A stretch of DNA of 64,000 nt from [Borrelia] tanukii (GTDB lineage: Bacteria > Spirochaetota > Spirochaetia > Borreliales > Borreliaceae), in NCBI RefSeq assembly GCF_030436345.1, contig NZ_CP124038.1, positions 682,001 to 746,000 of the forward strand, written 5' to 3'. The notes under the pieces were generated by a model. That model searched no databases. It was not told where the DNA came from and saw nothing but the letters and a program-made list of their open reading frames with translations. This document shows, piece by piece, positions 1-10,411 of this stretch; the stretch's first letter is position 1, and every line of letters starts with the position of its first letter. Position numbers and translations under genes: made by a program.

Positions 1-285
1 ACGCATGCCTTTTTTGTAAATATTGCTTATTATTACAGTATTGCCGAGATTTTCAAAATATTTTTTCCATTTTATAATTTCAGTTGTTTGAGCAATATCA
101 GATTTATGTAAAAGAATTATTTTAGTTTTATTTTTAATAATTTTTTCAGTTAATGGATTTTTACTGCTAAATGGAGCTCTAGCATCAAGTACTTCTAGCA
201 CAATATTAGTTTTTTGTAAATTATTCTTTATCAGATCTAAGGCTCTTTTCATATGGCCAGGAAACCAGTTGATTTTATTTATCAT
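1..285 (-). CDS. rbgA: Ribosome biogenesis GTPase A (RbgA/YlqF), N-terminal part
   Basis: This is the first 95 codons of a minus-strand gene that runs off the left edge, so the C-terminus is missing. The start ATG is followed by the family's N-terminal signature WFPGHMKRAL, and LEVLDARAPFS and the G4-type motif LHKSD (NKxD family) follow. In this circularly permuted GTPase family G4 precedes G1, so the P-loop would lie outside the window. RbgA assists late 50S ribosomal subunit assembly in other bacteria. The gene is divergent from nanE. The family assignment is strong; function is by homology. Confidence 0.85.
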   Translation of the reverse strand, partial: MINKINWFPGHMKRALDLIKNNLQKTNIVLEVLDARAPFSSKNPLTEKIIKNKTKIILLHKSDIAQTTEIIKWKKYFENLGNTVIISNIYKKGMR

Positions 286-391
286 GCCTAAATTATAGCT
301 TAATGTTTATTGAATAATAAATTATTTTTTGTTTTTATATTTATTAATTTATATTCTTTTTTTAAAAGAATTGTTTTTTTTAAAGAAAAAA

Positions 392-397
392 TATAAT
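392..397 (+). promoter_or_regulatory. Probable promoter of nanE-ptsG (-10 box)
   Basis: A perfect TATAAT lies in the divergent rbgA/nanE gap. A TTGTTT at 371-376 could be the -35, but the spacer is only 15 bp. A start of transcription near 404 would leave almost no leader before the ATG at 414, which favours a later nanE start next to the AGGAGG at 440-445. Sequence inspection only. Confidence 0.5.
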
Positions 398-446
398 CTG
401 TATTTGAGTTTTTATGTTTTTTCTAAAAATAAATTTTACAGGAGGT

Positions 447-1145
447 TTGATTATTCTTGCAAAAATTAAAAGAGGGTTAATAGTATCTTGTCAAGCTCTT
501 GAGAACGAGCCTTTACATAGTAGTTTTATTATGTCCAAGATGGCTTTAGCAGCCAAAATGGGCGGAGCTGTTGGAATAAGAGCCAATGGAGTTAGTGATA
601 TTAGTCAGATTAAGTTGGAAGTTGATTTGCCAATAATAGGTATTATTAAAAAAAAATATGATAATTGTGATGTGTTTATTACTCCTACTATGAAAGAGAT
701 TGATGAACTTTGTAGTGAAGGAGTAGATGTAATTGCTCTTGATGCTACTCTTAGGAATAGACCTAATGGTTTACTACTTGATGATTTTTTTAAAAATATT
801 AAAAAAAAATATCCAAAGCAGTGTTTAATGGCAGATATTTCTTCTTTAGATGAAGCTATTAATGCTGATAAATTGGGGTTTGATTTTATTGGAACAACTT
901 TGCATGGTTACACAAAAAGTACTAATGGTTTTAATATTGCAGATAATGATTTTAATTTTTTAAAAACCTTGCTTAATTCCAATTTGAAAGCTACTTTAAT
1001 AGTGGAAGGAAAAATAGATACCCCTTTAAAGGCTCAAAAGTGTTTTGAAATGGGGGTTGATTTAGTAGTTGTGGGGGGGGCTATTACAAGGCCTGTTGAG
1101 ATTACTAAAAAATTTGTAGAAAAAATAAATCAAGTTAAAAGATAA
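447..1145 (+). CDS. nanE: Putative N-acetylmannosamine-6-phosphate 2-epimerase
   Basis: NanE interconverts ManNAc-6-P and GlcNAc-6-P in the cytoplasm, feeding amino sugars into glycolysis or wall synthesis. The N-terminal [17 protein letters not shown] followed by a GIRANG segment is characteristic of the family, and VVGGAITRP near the C-terminus is the TIM-barrel phosphate-binding loop. From TTG 447 the protein is 232 aa, normal for NanE. The start is uncertain. The frame stays open to ATG 414, but the only good ribosome site, AGGAGG at 440-445, is 1 nt from TTG 447 and 7 nt from an ATT at 453. ptsG follows after 46 nt on the same strand, probably in the same transcript. No nanA or nanK is present in this window. 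Confidence 0.85.
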   Translation: MIILAKIKRGLIVSCQALENEPLHSSFIMSKMALAAKMGGAVGIRANGVSDISQIKLEVDLPIIGIIKKKYDNCDVFITPTMKEIDELCSEGVDVIALDATLRNRPNGLLLDDFFKNIKKKYPKQCLMADISSLDEAINADKLGFDFIGTTLHGYTKSTNGFNIADNDFNFLKTLLNSNLKATLIVEGKIDTPLKAQKCFEMGVDLVVVGGAITRPVEITKKFVEKINQVKR

Positions 1146-1191
1146 TTTTAAACGTAAAGAGCTAATTTATTTTTTATTTTAGGAGGGTTTT

Positions 1192-2736
1192 ATGATAAAG
1201 GGCTTTGAACAAGCTCAAAAATTTGGGCGTTCTTTTATGCTCCCCATTGCTATTTTGCCAGCAGCAGGGTTGCTTTTAGGAATTGGAGGTTCTCTTTCTA
1301 ATCCGGAAACTGTTAAAATATATCCTTTTTTGGATATATTTTTCTTGCAATCAGTTTTCAAGGTAATGAGTGCATCAGGTTCTATTATTTTTTCAAATTT
1401 AGCGCCAATATTTGCTATTGGGATTGCTGTTGGACTTGCCAAGTCGGATAAAGGTACATCTGGTATTGCGGCATTTATTGGCTACCTTGTAATGAATGCT
1501 ACTATTGGAGTTTTAATTGAGGTATCAGGTAAGGCAGAATCTTTTTCTAGTGGTGCTGTGGGCTTTGTTCTTGGAATTAAGACTTTAGAAACAGGAGTTT
1601 TTGGTGGAGTTGTAGTCGGTATTTTGACTTATTATCTTCATGCTAGGTTTAACAAGATAGATTTGCCCAAAGTTCTTGGATTTTTTTCAGGATCTAGATT
1701 TGTGCCGATTGTTGTTTCTTTTTCTAGTATTTTTCTTGCTGTAATTATGTTTATTTTTTGGCCATTTGTACAAAATGGAATTAATAAAGCGGGAGGCCTA
1801 GTAAATTCAACCGGCTATATTGGAACACTTATTTATGGAATTTTTTTAAGGATGCTTGGGCCTTTTGGTCTTCACCACATATTTTATTTGCCATTTTGGA
1901 CAACAGGTCTTGGGGGATCTGTTATTATTGATGGAAAATTGATTGAAGGGACTCAAAATATCTTTTTTGCAGAACTTGCTGCTCAAGGTACAAATAGATT
2001 TTTTGTTGGAACCAGTCGTTTTATGAGTGGACGATTTATTACCATGATGTTTGGTTTGCCCGGAGCTGCACTTGCGCTGTATTATACTGCAAGGCATGAT
2101 GAGAGAACAAAAGTTTTTGGTCTTTTAATGTCTGCAGCCTTAACATCATTTATGACAGGCATAACAGAACCCCTTGAATTTTCTTTTCTTTTTGTAGCTC
2201 CTATTCTTTATATTGTTCATGCTACATTTGATGGATTTGCTTTTATGTTGGCGCATATTCTTCAAATTACAATAGGTCAAACGTTTTCTGGCGGGTTTAT
2301 TGATTTTATTCTTTTTGGTGTTTTGCAGGGAAATTCAAGAACTAATTGGCTTTTGGTGCCAGTTGTAGGCACCGTTTGGTTTTTCCTTTATTACTTTACT
2401 TTTGTATTTTTAATAAATAAGTTTGATTTTAAAACTCCTGGTAGAACGCAAGATTTAAATTCTGTAGATTCTTCAAATTCTAAGAGTAATGAATTTGAAG
2501 AAAATTATGCTACTAAGGTTATTATTGGGCTTGGTGGTGCTTCAAATATTGTTGAGCTTGATTGTTGTGCAACTAGACTAAGAATTACAGTAAAAGATGT
2601 TCTTAAAGTTTCTGAAAAACTTTTAAAAGAAACTGGTTCTAAGGGGGTAATTATTAAAGGTAATGGTGTTCAGGTAGTTTACGGACCAGGAGTTAGCGTT
2701 CTTAAGAATGAAATAGAAGAATTGCTAGATGACTGA
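1192..2736 (+). CDS. ptsG: PTS sugar transporter subunit IIBC (glucose family)
   Basis: This inner-membrane permease imports and phosphorylates a hexose using phosphate from the PTS chain. Residues 1-415 are a multi-spanning EIIC domain beginning with the family start GRSFMLPIAILPAAGLLLG and containing ITEPLEFSFLFVAP. Residues about 435-514 form an EIIB domain with the phospho-cysteine C459 in CATRLR. No EIIA domain is fused, so a separate EIIA must serve it. AGGAGG lies just upstream of the ATG. Glucose is the usual annotation; GlcNAc or maltose specificity cannot be excluded from sequence. It ends at a hairpin shared with the convergent hydrolase gene. Confidence 0.9.
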   Translation: MIKGFEQAQKFGRSFMLPIAILPAAGLLLGIGGSLSNPETVKIYPFLDIFFLQSVFKVMSASGSIIFSNLAPIFAIGIAVGLAKSDKGTSGIAAFIGYLVMNATIGVLIEVSGKAESFSSGAVGFVLGIKTLETGVFGGVVVGILTYYLHARFNKIDLPKVLGFFSGSRFVPIVVSFSSIFLAVIMFIFWPFVQNGINKAGGLVNSTGYIGTLIYGIFLRMLGPFGLHHIFYLPFWTTGLGGSVIIDGKLIEGTQNIFFAELAAQGTNRFFVGTSRFMSGRFITMMFGLPGAALALYYTARHDERTKVFGLLMSAALTSFMTGITEPLEFSFLFVAPILYIVHATFDGFAFMLAHILQITIGQTFSGGFIDFILFGVLQGNSRTNWLLVPVVGTVWFFLYYFTFVFLINKFDFKTPGRTQDLNSVDSSNSKSNEFEENYATKVIIGLGGASNIVELDCCATRLRITVKDVLKVSEKLLKETGSKGVIIKGNGVQVVYGPGVSVLKNEIEELLDD

Positions 2737-2742
2737 TTTTTT

Positions 2743-2773
2743 AATAAGTAATAGCCTTAAGCTATTACTTATT
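2743..2773. terminator. Bidirectional terminator between ptsG and the BB0646-like gene
   Basis: A perfect 13-bp inverted repeat (2743-2755 with 2761-2773) has a 5-nt loop and T-rich flanks on both sides. It covers the stop codon of the minus-strand hydrolase gene and lies 6 nt after the ptsG stop, as expected for two convergent genes sharing one terminator. Confidence 0.75.
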
Positions 2774-3745
2774 TGTCTTATTTATGAAATCAACTGCATA
2801 CTTTGTGAAGTATGATGTGTTTTGGGCGCTTTTGTAGCTTTGGTTTCCAATAGGTACGTGTGCGTGTGAATTTTCAAGAAGTATGATGGGAATATCTTTT
2901 TTTTCACCCCCATAATTTTTTATGAATTCGTTTATTTTTATTGGGTCCACTGTATGATCATTAGGTGTATGGGTTATTATTAAAGGTGTTTTGATTTCAT
3001 CGAAATTATATGAATTTAATAATGTGACAAGGCCCATCATTGCAATAATTGCATCTACATGTTGTACTTTTGAAGAGTGGCTTTTTATGGACATGTGCTC
3101 TTTTCGTTTATCCTCTTTTGTTTCGAATTTGTTGTAGCCACCTGTTATAAGATATGCAATTTGCCGTCCCCAGGGATAGTAAACAATATTTGTTCTCTTG
3201 TCGTAAGGGAATATATTAGGAGAAATTAATACCGCTGAATTTATTTCATCTGGATAGTTTGCTAAAGCCCAGATGCTAGCAGCACCCCCATTAGAGGTGC
3301 CAATTAGTATTAATTTGTCGCCTATTAGTTTTCCAATTTTAATAGCCTCATCAATGTCTCTCAGCCAATCTTGGGTAGTTATTCCTCGAAATGCATTTTT
3401 ATTGTTTATTCCGTGACCTTTCAATCTTGTAAAAAAAAGATTTGCATTAAGAGCTTTTGCAATATTATTTGGAACCGGATAAATTTCATTTTTTGATGCT
3501 CCAAATCCATGAATGTAGACCACAGAATATTTTGTTTTTTGTGCCTCTTTATACCAGATTATTTCTTTTTTTGTATTTAATTCTAAATTAAATTGTAATT
3601 CTTCTTTTAATAGGTAATTGTCAATTTCTTCTATGTTTTTGGGAATCGTTTTTTTTGAAAATTCATTTTTAAATTTTATTCTAGGGCTAACTAGTATTAA
3701 AAGTAATAAGAATATAATTATAAAAATGATATTCTTTATGTTCAT
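2765..3745 (-). CDS. Alpha/beta hydrolase (lipase-like, BB0646 homologue)
   Basis: The protein has an N-terminal hydrophobic anchor or signal (about residues 4-20) followed by an alpha/beta-hydrolase fold. Visible elements are the oxyanion-type YIHGFGAS, the nucleophile elbow GTSNGG with S151, an acid in PNDHTVDP (D263 or D267) and a late histidine in ENSHAHVP (H294/H296). The B. burgdorferi homologue has been described as a lipase with haemolytic activity that contributes to infectivity; this is from memory. Its start overlaps the end of bosR by 4 nt, so it is translationally coupled to and probably co-transcribed with the regulator. The substrate cannot be deduced from sequence. Confidence 0.8.
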   Translation of the reverse strand: MNIKNIIFIIIFLLLLILVSPRIKFKNEFSKKTIPKNIEEIDNYLLKEELQFNLELNTKKEIIWYKEAQKTKYSVVYIHGFGASKNEIYPVPNNIAKALNANLFFTRLKGHGINNKNAFRGITTQDWLRDIDEAIKIGKLIGDKLILIGTSNGGAASIWALANYPDEINSAVLISPNIFPYDKRTNIVYYPWGRQIAYLITGGYNKFETKEDKRKEHMSIKSHSSKVQHVDAIIAMMGLVTLLNSYNFDEIKTPLIITHTPNDHTVDPIKINEFIKNYGGEKKDIPIILLENSHAHVPIGNQSYKSAQNTSYFTKYAVDFINKTNK

Positions 3746-4278
3746 ACAGTGATTCCCTTGCTATCTAGGACATTATTGTTGTTATGGGCATCTTGGGTAT
3801 CTTTTTTGTAACAATTATTACAATGTCCTGAATAAATTATTTCAATAGATTTTGTTTCCCAATTTTCTCCAAGTTTGTCTTTCAAAATATCTTTAATATC
3901 ATCAAGTTGGATAGGATGGACTTGATTGCATTTATTGCATTTAAAGTGGGCTATTGTGGAAGCCAAGCTTAGGTAAAATTTTGTTTCTTTTTGATCAGTA
4001 GTTTTTATATCTTTTAATATATTTCTTTCTTTTAGAATGTTTAATGTATTATATACTGTTGCTTTTGATAGACTTGGAATTTCTTTAATAAGTTTGTTAT
4101 AAACTTCTTTTGCTGTAAAGTATTCTTTTGGGTTTGATGCTATGTAGAGAATGATTCTGTTTCTAGAATGAGATGCTTTCATTCCCAATTCTGATGTTAA
4201 ATTTTTCAATAATACAGGATCATTTGTAATACCAACCTTTTCCAATGCGGAGTGTACGTCTATTATATTATCATTCAT
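3742..4278 (-). CDS. bosR: Fur/PerR-family regulator BosR
   Basis: BosR is a DNA-binding regulator of oxidative-stress genes and, with RpoN, of rpoS-dependent virulence genes in Borrelia. A winged helix lies at about residues 50-90 (helix SKATVYNTLNIL). The C-terminal dimerisation part carries two CxxC pairs, C114/C117 and C153/C156, that form the structural zinc site of PerR-type proteins. The 178-aa length is slightly longer than a typical Fur protein, with an Asn-rich tail. It overlaps the downstream lipase-like gene by 4 nt and lies 98 nt after the BB0648-like gene on the same strand, consistent with one operon. badR, whose product is reported to repress bosR, lies near 52 kb. Confidence 0.93.
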   Translation of the reverse strand: MNDNIIDVHSALEKVGITNDPVLLKNLTSELGMKASHSRNRIILYIASNPKEYFTAKEVYNKLIKEIPSLSKATVYNTLNILKERNILKDIKTTDQKETKFYLSLASTIAHFKCNKCNQVHPIQLDDIKDILKDKLGENWETKSIEIIYSGHCNNCYKKDTQDAHNNNNVLDSKGITV

Positions 4279-4376
4279 ATTATTATACCTTTTTGTTTAA
4301 ATTAAAGATTAAATACTTTTTATGTTCTACTTAGAATAATTTTATACCTAGTTATTAATATTTTACTACTTATTAT

Positions 4377-6065
4377 TTATTTATTTTCATATTTTTTTAT
4401 ATCAGTATAAAAAATTAAATTTTTTATTTTTGAATTTAGTTTTATTTTGTTATCAAAATTATTATTTAATGGTAGTATCATCAAATTTAGCGCTTGAGAG
4501 TAATTTATTACATCTTGGCTCTTGACTGTGTTATAAGAGCCTCCTATGTTTAAAATTAACCATTTTTTAGAATTTATTTTTTCAATTTTATAATTAATTG
4601 TATGAATGATTTGTTTTTCAACATTTAAAAAACTTATAAAAAAATTACTGTTTTTATCATTCCCCTTAGATATCAAAAATTCTGTACCATTAATGTAGCC
4701 TTTAGGATTGTTTTTGGTTATTATTATTTTTTCGTAAGTATCAAGATCGCTGTATTTTGCTGTTATTTTTAAATTAGTGCCTTTTGCAATTTCGAAAACA
4801 GGTATTTCAAGGGCTGAATATTCAAGAAGATAGTCAGGATTACATTTTTTTAATGTTTTTTTATCCAGATTGATTTTAGAGGGCCATTTTATTTTAATGG
4901 ATACGAAGAAGCTAGGGATGGTCTCATCTATAAAAAAATCAATTGTTGATTTTGCAGTAGATTTGAAAGCCAAATATTGTTTTATTCCTAAAATTTTTTC
5001 ATTTGAGAAGGAAAATGAGTTTTCAATAGATGCTTCTTTTATTAATTCTTTTTTTGATAAAACTTTGAAATAGGTTCTAGATGTGTTTAGAAATTCAACT
5101 TTTTTATCTTTAAATTTTATTTTATTTAATTTTCCATTTTCGAATTTGATATTGTATTGATCGTGAGATAGTGTAAAATTTCCTTCCATATTGTATTCCA
5201 AATTCTTAGGCACAATGGATTCTGAATTTTTGGTAATTTCTTCTTGATGTTTATTTATTAAAAATTCTCTTAAGCTTTTTTCGTTGATTTGATAATCTTT
5301 AAGTCTTTTGTTTTGAAAATTTATTATTGGCTCTTGCTCTTTAAGTGAGTTAAATTTTGGGATTTCTAGTAGTTCGGTAGTCAGTTTGGATCCTTCTAGA
5401 TTTTGTATCTTGATACTGTGAAAGTTATTTTCTAAGGCTTTTAAATAAAGTAAAAAATTTTTTAATTCTTGATTGTCATAAATTTCTTTGATTTCATAAA
5501 AATAAATAAGAGTTTCTACGTTGCTTTTTGGAGAATCTATTTTTTGGACTTCATATAAATATTGGCAGTTATTTTTATAAAAAATTAAGTAGTTTTTATT
5601 ATTTTTGCTCTGCCTTATTCCCTCTGTATAATTGAAATTAAGTTTTCTGTAAAGTTCTGTCACTTTTTTTCTAAACTTTTCTATGCTGTATATATAAAGC
5701 ATAATAGGGGTGTTTTGAAATATGTCTTTGTATCCGCTTTTGAATGGATTTTTTAGTGCCCAATACAAATCTAAATGTATTTCATCGTGCAGCATGTATT
5801 CATGGGGGCTTCCGCTGTAAGTTCCAGGCATATATATATCCATATTGGTTTTGAATCTTTCAAATAACCATTTATTTAATTCTTCATGTTCTCTTAGGAT
5901 TTCAAAAAAGTATATTGGAAATGTCCAATGTATTTTATAAGCTAGCTTTTTGTGTTCAATCAAATATTTTATATTTGATATTATTGATAACAGGTTATTC
6001 TCTGAAAATTTAGTTATTGAAATGATAATAATATAAGTTTTTGACTTTTTTAGTTTTCTAAACAT
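4377..6065 (-). CDS. Conserved Borrelia protein of unknown function (BB0648-like)
   Basis: This 562-aa protein is not clearly recognisable. Older annotation called the locus a putative serine/threonine kinase, but I see no glycine-rich loop, HRD or DFG motif. The N-terminal 130 residues alternate hydrophobic strands with acidic and aromatic segments (MPGTYSGSPHEYMLHDE). From about residue 290 it looks beta-rich (LSHDQYNIKFENGKLNKIKF). This layout loosely recalls a glycoside-hydrolase barrel followed by a beta-sandwich domain, which is only a guess. There is no signal peptide or clear membrane span. It is upstream of bosR on the same strand and divergent from groL. Confidence 0.7.
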   Translation of the reverse strand: MFRKLKKSKTYIIIISITKFSENNLLSIISNIKYLIEHKKLAYKIHWTFPIYFFEILREHEELNKWLFERFKTNMDIYMPGTYSGSPHEYMLHDEIHLDLYWALKNPFKSGYKDIFQNTPIMLYIYSIEKFRKKVTELYRKLNFNYTEGIRQSKNNKNYLIFYKNNCQYLYEVQKIDSPKSNVETLIYFYEIKEIYDNQELKNFLLYLKALENNFHSIKIQNLEGSKLTTELLEIPKFNSLKEQEPIINFQNKRLKDYQINEKSLREFLINKHQEEITKNSESIVPKNLEYNMEGNFTLSHDQYNIKFENGKLNKIKFKDKKVEFLNTSRTYFKVLSKKELIKEASIENSFSFSNEKILGIKQYLAFKSTAKSTIDFFIDETIPSFFVSIKIKWPSKINLDKKTLKKCNPDYLLEYSALEIPVFEIAKGTNLKITAKYSDLDTYEKIIITKNNPKGYINGTEFLISKGNDKNSNFFISFLNVEKQIIHTINYKIEKINSKKWLILNIGGSYNTVKSQDVINYSQALNLMILPLNNNFDNKIKLNSKIKNLIFYTDIKKYENK

Positions 6066-6222
6066 AAATTCTTTGTCTTTATAATATAAAGATCAATCAA
6101 TATTTATATTATATAATAAAAATTTGTGCTGGTTTTGTATATTTTGTATTTTTTGATATACAGAAGCAATACGCTATGGCGAATGTATTAAGTTTATGCT
6201 AATCTTATAGTGTTAAATATAA

Positions 6223-7893
<1,671 letters not shown>

Positions 7894-7902
7894 ATTAAGT
7901 TT

Positions 7903-7930
7903 CACCGGCGAACTTGTATTTTTGCCGGTG
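7903..7930 (+). terminator. Hairpin after groL
   Basis: 7903-7912 pairs with 7921-7930 (10 bp including one G-U, CACCGGC core) around an 8-nt loop, starting 10 nt after the groL stop. The following bases are T/A-rich but not a clean T run. It may be a terminator or a 3' stabilising/attenuating hairpin before the next small gene, whose ribosome site begins 17 nt later. Confidence 0.6.
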
Positions 7931-7958
7931 CAATATTTTATTATTCAAAGGAATTATT

Positions 7959-8255
7959 TTGAGTGAGGATGAATTTGTTTTTTGTATAGGCTATGATTGT
8001 TCAAAAGCAATAGTAGATAGGCAGCTTTTAAAAGAAAACAAAGGTAAAAGCGTTAAGGAGCTTTTTGAACTTGGACTTTATAGAAGTGCCTTTAGTAAAG
8101 CTCTTTATAGAAATGATGATGCTCTTATTAATTATTTAATTGAAGAGTATAATAAAATAAGCAATTCTAATTATACCAAAAAAGACGACTTCAAGCTTTT
8201 ATTTGGAGTAGTTTATCCCAATGATATTAATAAGATAAAAGTGACATATATATAG
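7959..8255 (+). CDS. Small conserved protein of unknown function (BB0650-like)
   Basis: I do not recognise this family. Starting at TTG 7959, placed behind the ribosome site AAAGGAA at 7947-7953, it encodes 98 aa. The open frame extends upstream to 7914, but that part overlaps the groL hairpin and is probably not translated. The product is soluble and mixed in charge, with no cysteine motif or membrane span. It lies 14 nt before yajC and may be co-transcribed with the Sec genes. Confidence 0.65.
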   Translation: MSEDEFVFCIGYDCSKAIVDRQLLKENKGKSVKELFELGLYRSAFSKALYRNDDALINYLIEEYNKISNSNYTKKDDFKLLFGVVYPNDINKIKVTYI

Positions 8256-8268
8256 TAAAGGGGGTTTT

Positions 8269-8565
8269 GTGTTTTTATTGCAAGAATTTAGCGGCAATAG
8301 TAGCTTTTTCCGAAGTTTGTTAGTTTTTTTGCCTGTTATTGCTATATTTTGGTTTTTAGTGATATCTCCTCAGCGTAAGGAAGAAAAAAATAAAAAAGAA
8401 ATGATAAAAAATCTAAAAAAGGGTGATAAGGTATTAACAATAGGTGGAATTTTTGGAGTTGTTAAAAAATTAGGTGATACGGATGTTATTTTAGAATTAA
8501 GTCCAAATATCGAAGCAGTATTTATAAAAACCTCTATTGATAAAGTTTTGTCTGAAAAAAAATGA
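8269..8565 (+). CDS. yajC: Sec translocase accessory subunit YajC
   Basis: YajC associates with SecDF in the inner membrane. The 98-aa protein has one N-terminal membrane span (FLPVIAIFWFLVISPQRKEEK) with the typical span-PQRKE junction, then the cytosolic domain signature MIKNLKKGDKVLTIGGIFG. It starts with GTG 8 nt after an AAAGGGGG ribosome site. secD follows after 85 nt and secF overlaps secD, giving the standard yajC-secD-secF order. Confidence 0.95.
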   Translation: MFLLQEFSGNSSFFRSLLVFLPVIAIFWFLVISPQRKEEKNKKEMIKNLKKGDKVLTIGGIFGVVKKLGDTDVILELSPNIEAVFIKTSIDKVLSEKK

Positions 8566-8650
8566 AGTTAAAAAGGTATTATAATTTAAGGTAAAATTAG
8601 AACTGGTAGCTAATAATGGTGTTTGTTAAAAATTTTTAAGGATTTGTATA

Positions 8651-10411
8651 ATGAAAAAAGGATCTAAGCTTATATTAATATTGTTGGTGACGTTTTTTGC
8701 GTGTCTTTTAATATTTCCGACTTTAAAGTGGTATTTTTTAATGAGCAGTGAGGATAAAAAAATAAGCTCATATTCACAAGAGGCTTTAAGGAATTATTCA
8801 AAGAAAAAAGCTTTGGATGATCTTGTTAAGCTTAAGGAATTGTATCATAAAGATCCCAATAGCAGTATTCCGGCTAGTTTGTCCTATTTAATTCCAATAG
8901 CAAAAAATAATTATAAGTCTTCAATGAAAATTCCTCCCAATTTTTTTACTGCTAAATCTTTGCGTGAAGGATTTTTGACCGATTCGGATATGGGAGAAGT
9001 AAGTTTAGAAATTTATAGACATTATGAGAACATAAAGAAGAGTAAAAGTAGAATAATACATCTTGGACTTGATTTGTGTGGTGGGATGGGTGTTACCATT
9101 TCTCTTGACTATTCAAGTATTGAAAAAAAATTAGGTCGTTCTTTGACCTTTGCCGAGAAAGAAGATGCTATTTATCGCATAATGCAAATTCTTAAGGATA
9201 GAGTAGATAGGTTTGGTCTTACAGAGCCAAAAATTGCAAGAGAGGCTGGAGGAAATAAAATTTTCTTAGATATTCCTGGAGAAAGAGATGAGAGCAGGGT
9301 AAGCACTCTTTTGAGTGGGAAAGGCAGCTTGACTTTTTACGTGGTTGATGATGAGTCTACATCTCTTTTGCATAACAAAATATTAGAAGCGGGCTCTCTT
9401 TTTTCTATTTCCGAAATTCAGGCAAATATGAACCTTCCGGAGAGTAAGCAAATTTTTCCTTGGTACGTTAAAGATTCTTATGGGGTGGATGATGAGTCTT
9501 CAGTTCGTTATTATGTAGTTGATGCAAGTCCTGAAAATTCATTTGATGGTGCTCACATTAAAGATGCCGGAGTCTCTAATGATCCTAGAACAGGTCGAGA
9601 TATTGTTGTTTTCAATCTTGATGTTGATGGAAGTGAAAAATTTTTTAAATTTACTCAGAAAAATGTTGGAAAATCTTTGGCTGTTGTCATGGAAGGTAAA
9701 ATTAAGTCTGTGGCAGGAATTGGGTATGCTATTACCGGAGGTAATGTTTCGATTCAAGGTGACTCTTTTGATAAAAAAGAGGCTTTGGATCTTGCTCTAG
9801 TTTTCAAAACTGCAGCTTTTCCAGTTGATATTAAAATAGATGATTTGAGAATAATAGGACCTACTCTTGGTGCTAAGACAGTTGATCTTGGTATTAAAGC
9901 TTCTGTGCTTGCTCTTTGTTTGGTTTTTTTGTTCATGTGTGTTTATTATGGTTTTAGTGGTTTTGTAGCTGGGTTTTCACTTGTTATTTATAATGTATTT
10001 TTAATTTTAGCAATATTATCGGCCTTTAATTTTACTTTAACTTTAACAAGTATTGCAGGTCTTATTTTGACAATGGGTATGGCCGTGGACATAAATATAA
10101 TTATTTATGAGAGAATTAAAGAAGAAATTAGAAAAGGCAGAAAATTTGAGAATGCTTTTGAAGATGGTTTTAAAAAAGCCTTTTTATCCATTATGGATGC
10201 AAATATAACGACATTTATTGCGGTGCTTTTTTTAACCCTTCTTGGGACGGGAGTTATTCAAGGTTTTGCATGGTCTCTTTCTGTTGGAATTGTGGCGTCC
10301 CTTTTTAGTAGTTTGATTTTTTCAAGATTTATTTTGGAATTTATCATGTCTGTTAGAAAAAGCAAATTTGTAAGTATATCTTGGAGTTCAAAATATGCAA
10401 AGAGTAATTAA
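8651..10411 (+). CDS. secD: Protein translocase subunit SecD
   Basis: SecD uses the proton gradient with SecF to complete protein export. The 586-aa protein has an N-terminal span (about residues 5-28), a large periplasmic region containing LGLDLCGGMGVT and a P1-type domain, and five C-terminal spans. The conserved LTMGMAVDINIIIYERIKEE element is in the fourth-span region. AAGGA lies upstream of the ATG. The end overlaps secF by 17 nt, so translation of the partner is likely coupled. Confidence 0.96.
   Translation: MKKGSKLILILLVTFFACLLIFPTLKWYFLMSSEDKKISSYSQEALRNYSKKKALDDLVKLKELYHKDPNSSIPASLSYLIPIAKNNYKSSMKIPPNFFTAKSLREGFLTDSDMGEVSLEIYRHYENIKKSKSRIIHLGLDLCGGMGVTISLDYSSIEKKLGRSLTFAEKEDAIYRIMQILKDRVDRFGLTEPKIAREAGGNKIFLDIPGERDESRVSTLLSGKGSLTFYVVDDESTSLLHNKILEAGSLFSISEIQANMNLPESKQIFPWYVKDSYGVDDESSVRYYVVDASPENSFDGAHIKDAGVSNDPRTGRDIVVFNLDVDGSEKFFKFTQKNVGKSLAVVMEGKIKSVAGIGYAITGGNVSIQGDSFDKKEALDLALVFKTAAFPVDIKIDDLRIIGPTLGAKTVDLGIKASVLALCLVFLFMCVYYGFSGFVAGFSLVIYNVFLILAILSAFNFTLTLTSIAGLILTMGMAVDINIIIYERIKEEIRKGRKFENAFEDGFKKAFLSIMDANITTFIAVLFLTLLGTGVIQGFAWSLSVGIVASLFSSLIFSRFILEFIMSVRKSKFVSISWSSKYAKSN

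Noticed and set aside
9519..9800. Long plus-strand open frame inside secD
   Set aside because: It lies entirely within secD in another frame, has no ribosome site and gives a low-complexity Leu/Lys-rich product; it is a shadow of the real gene.
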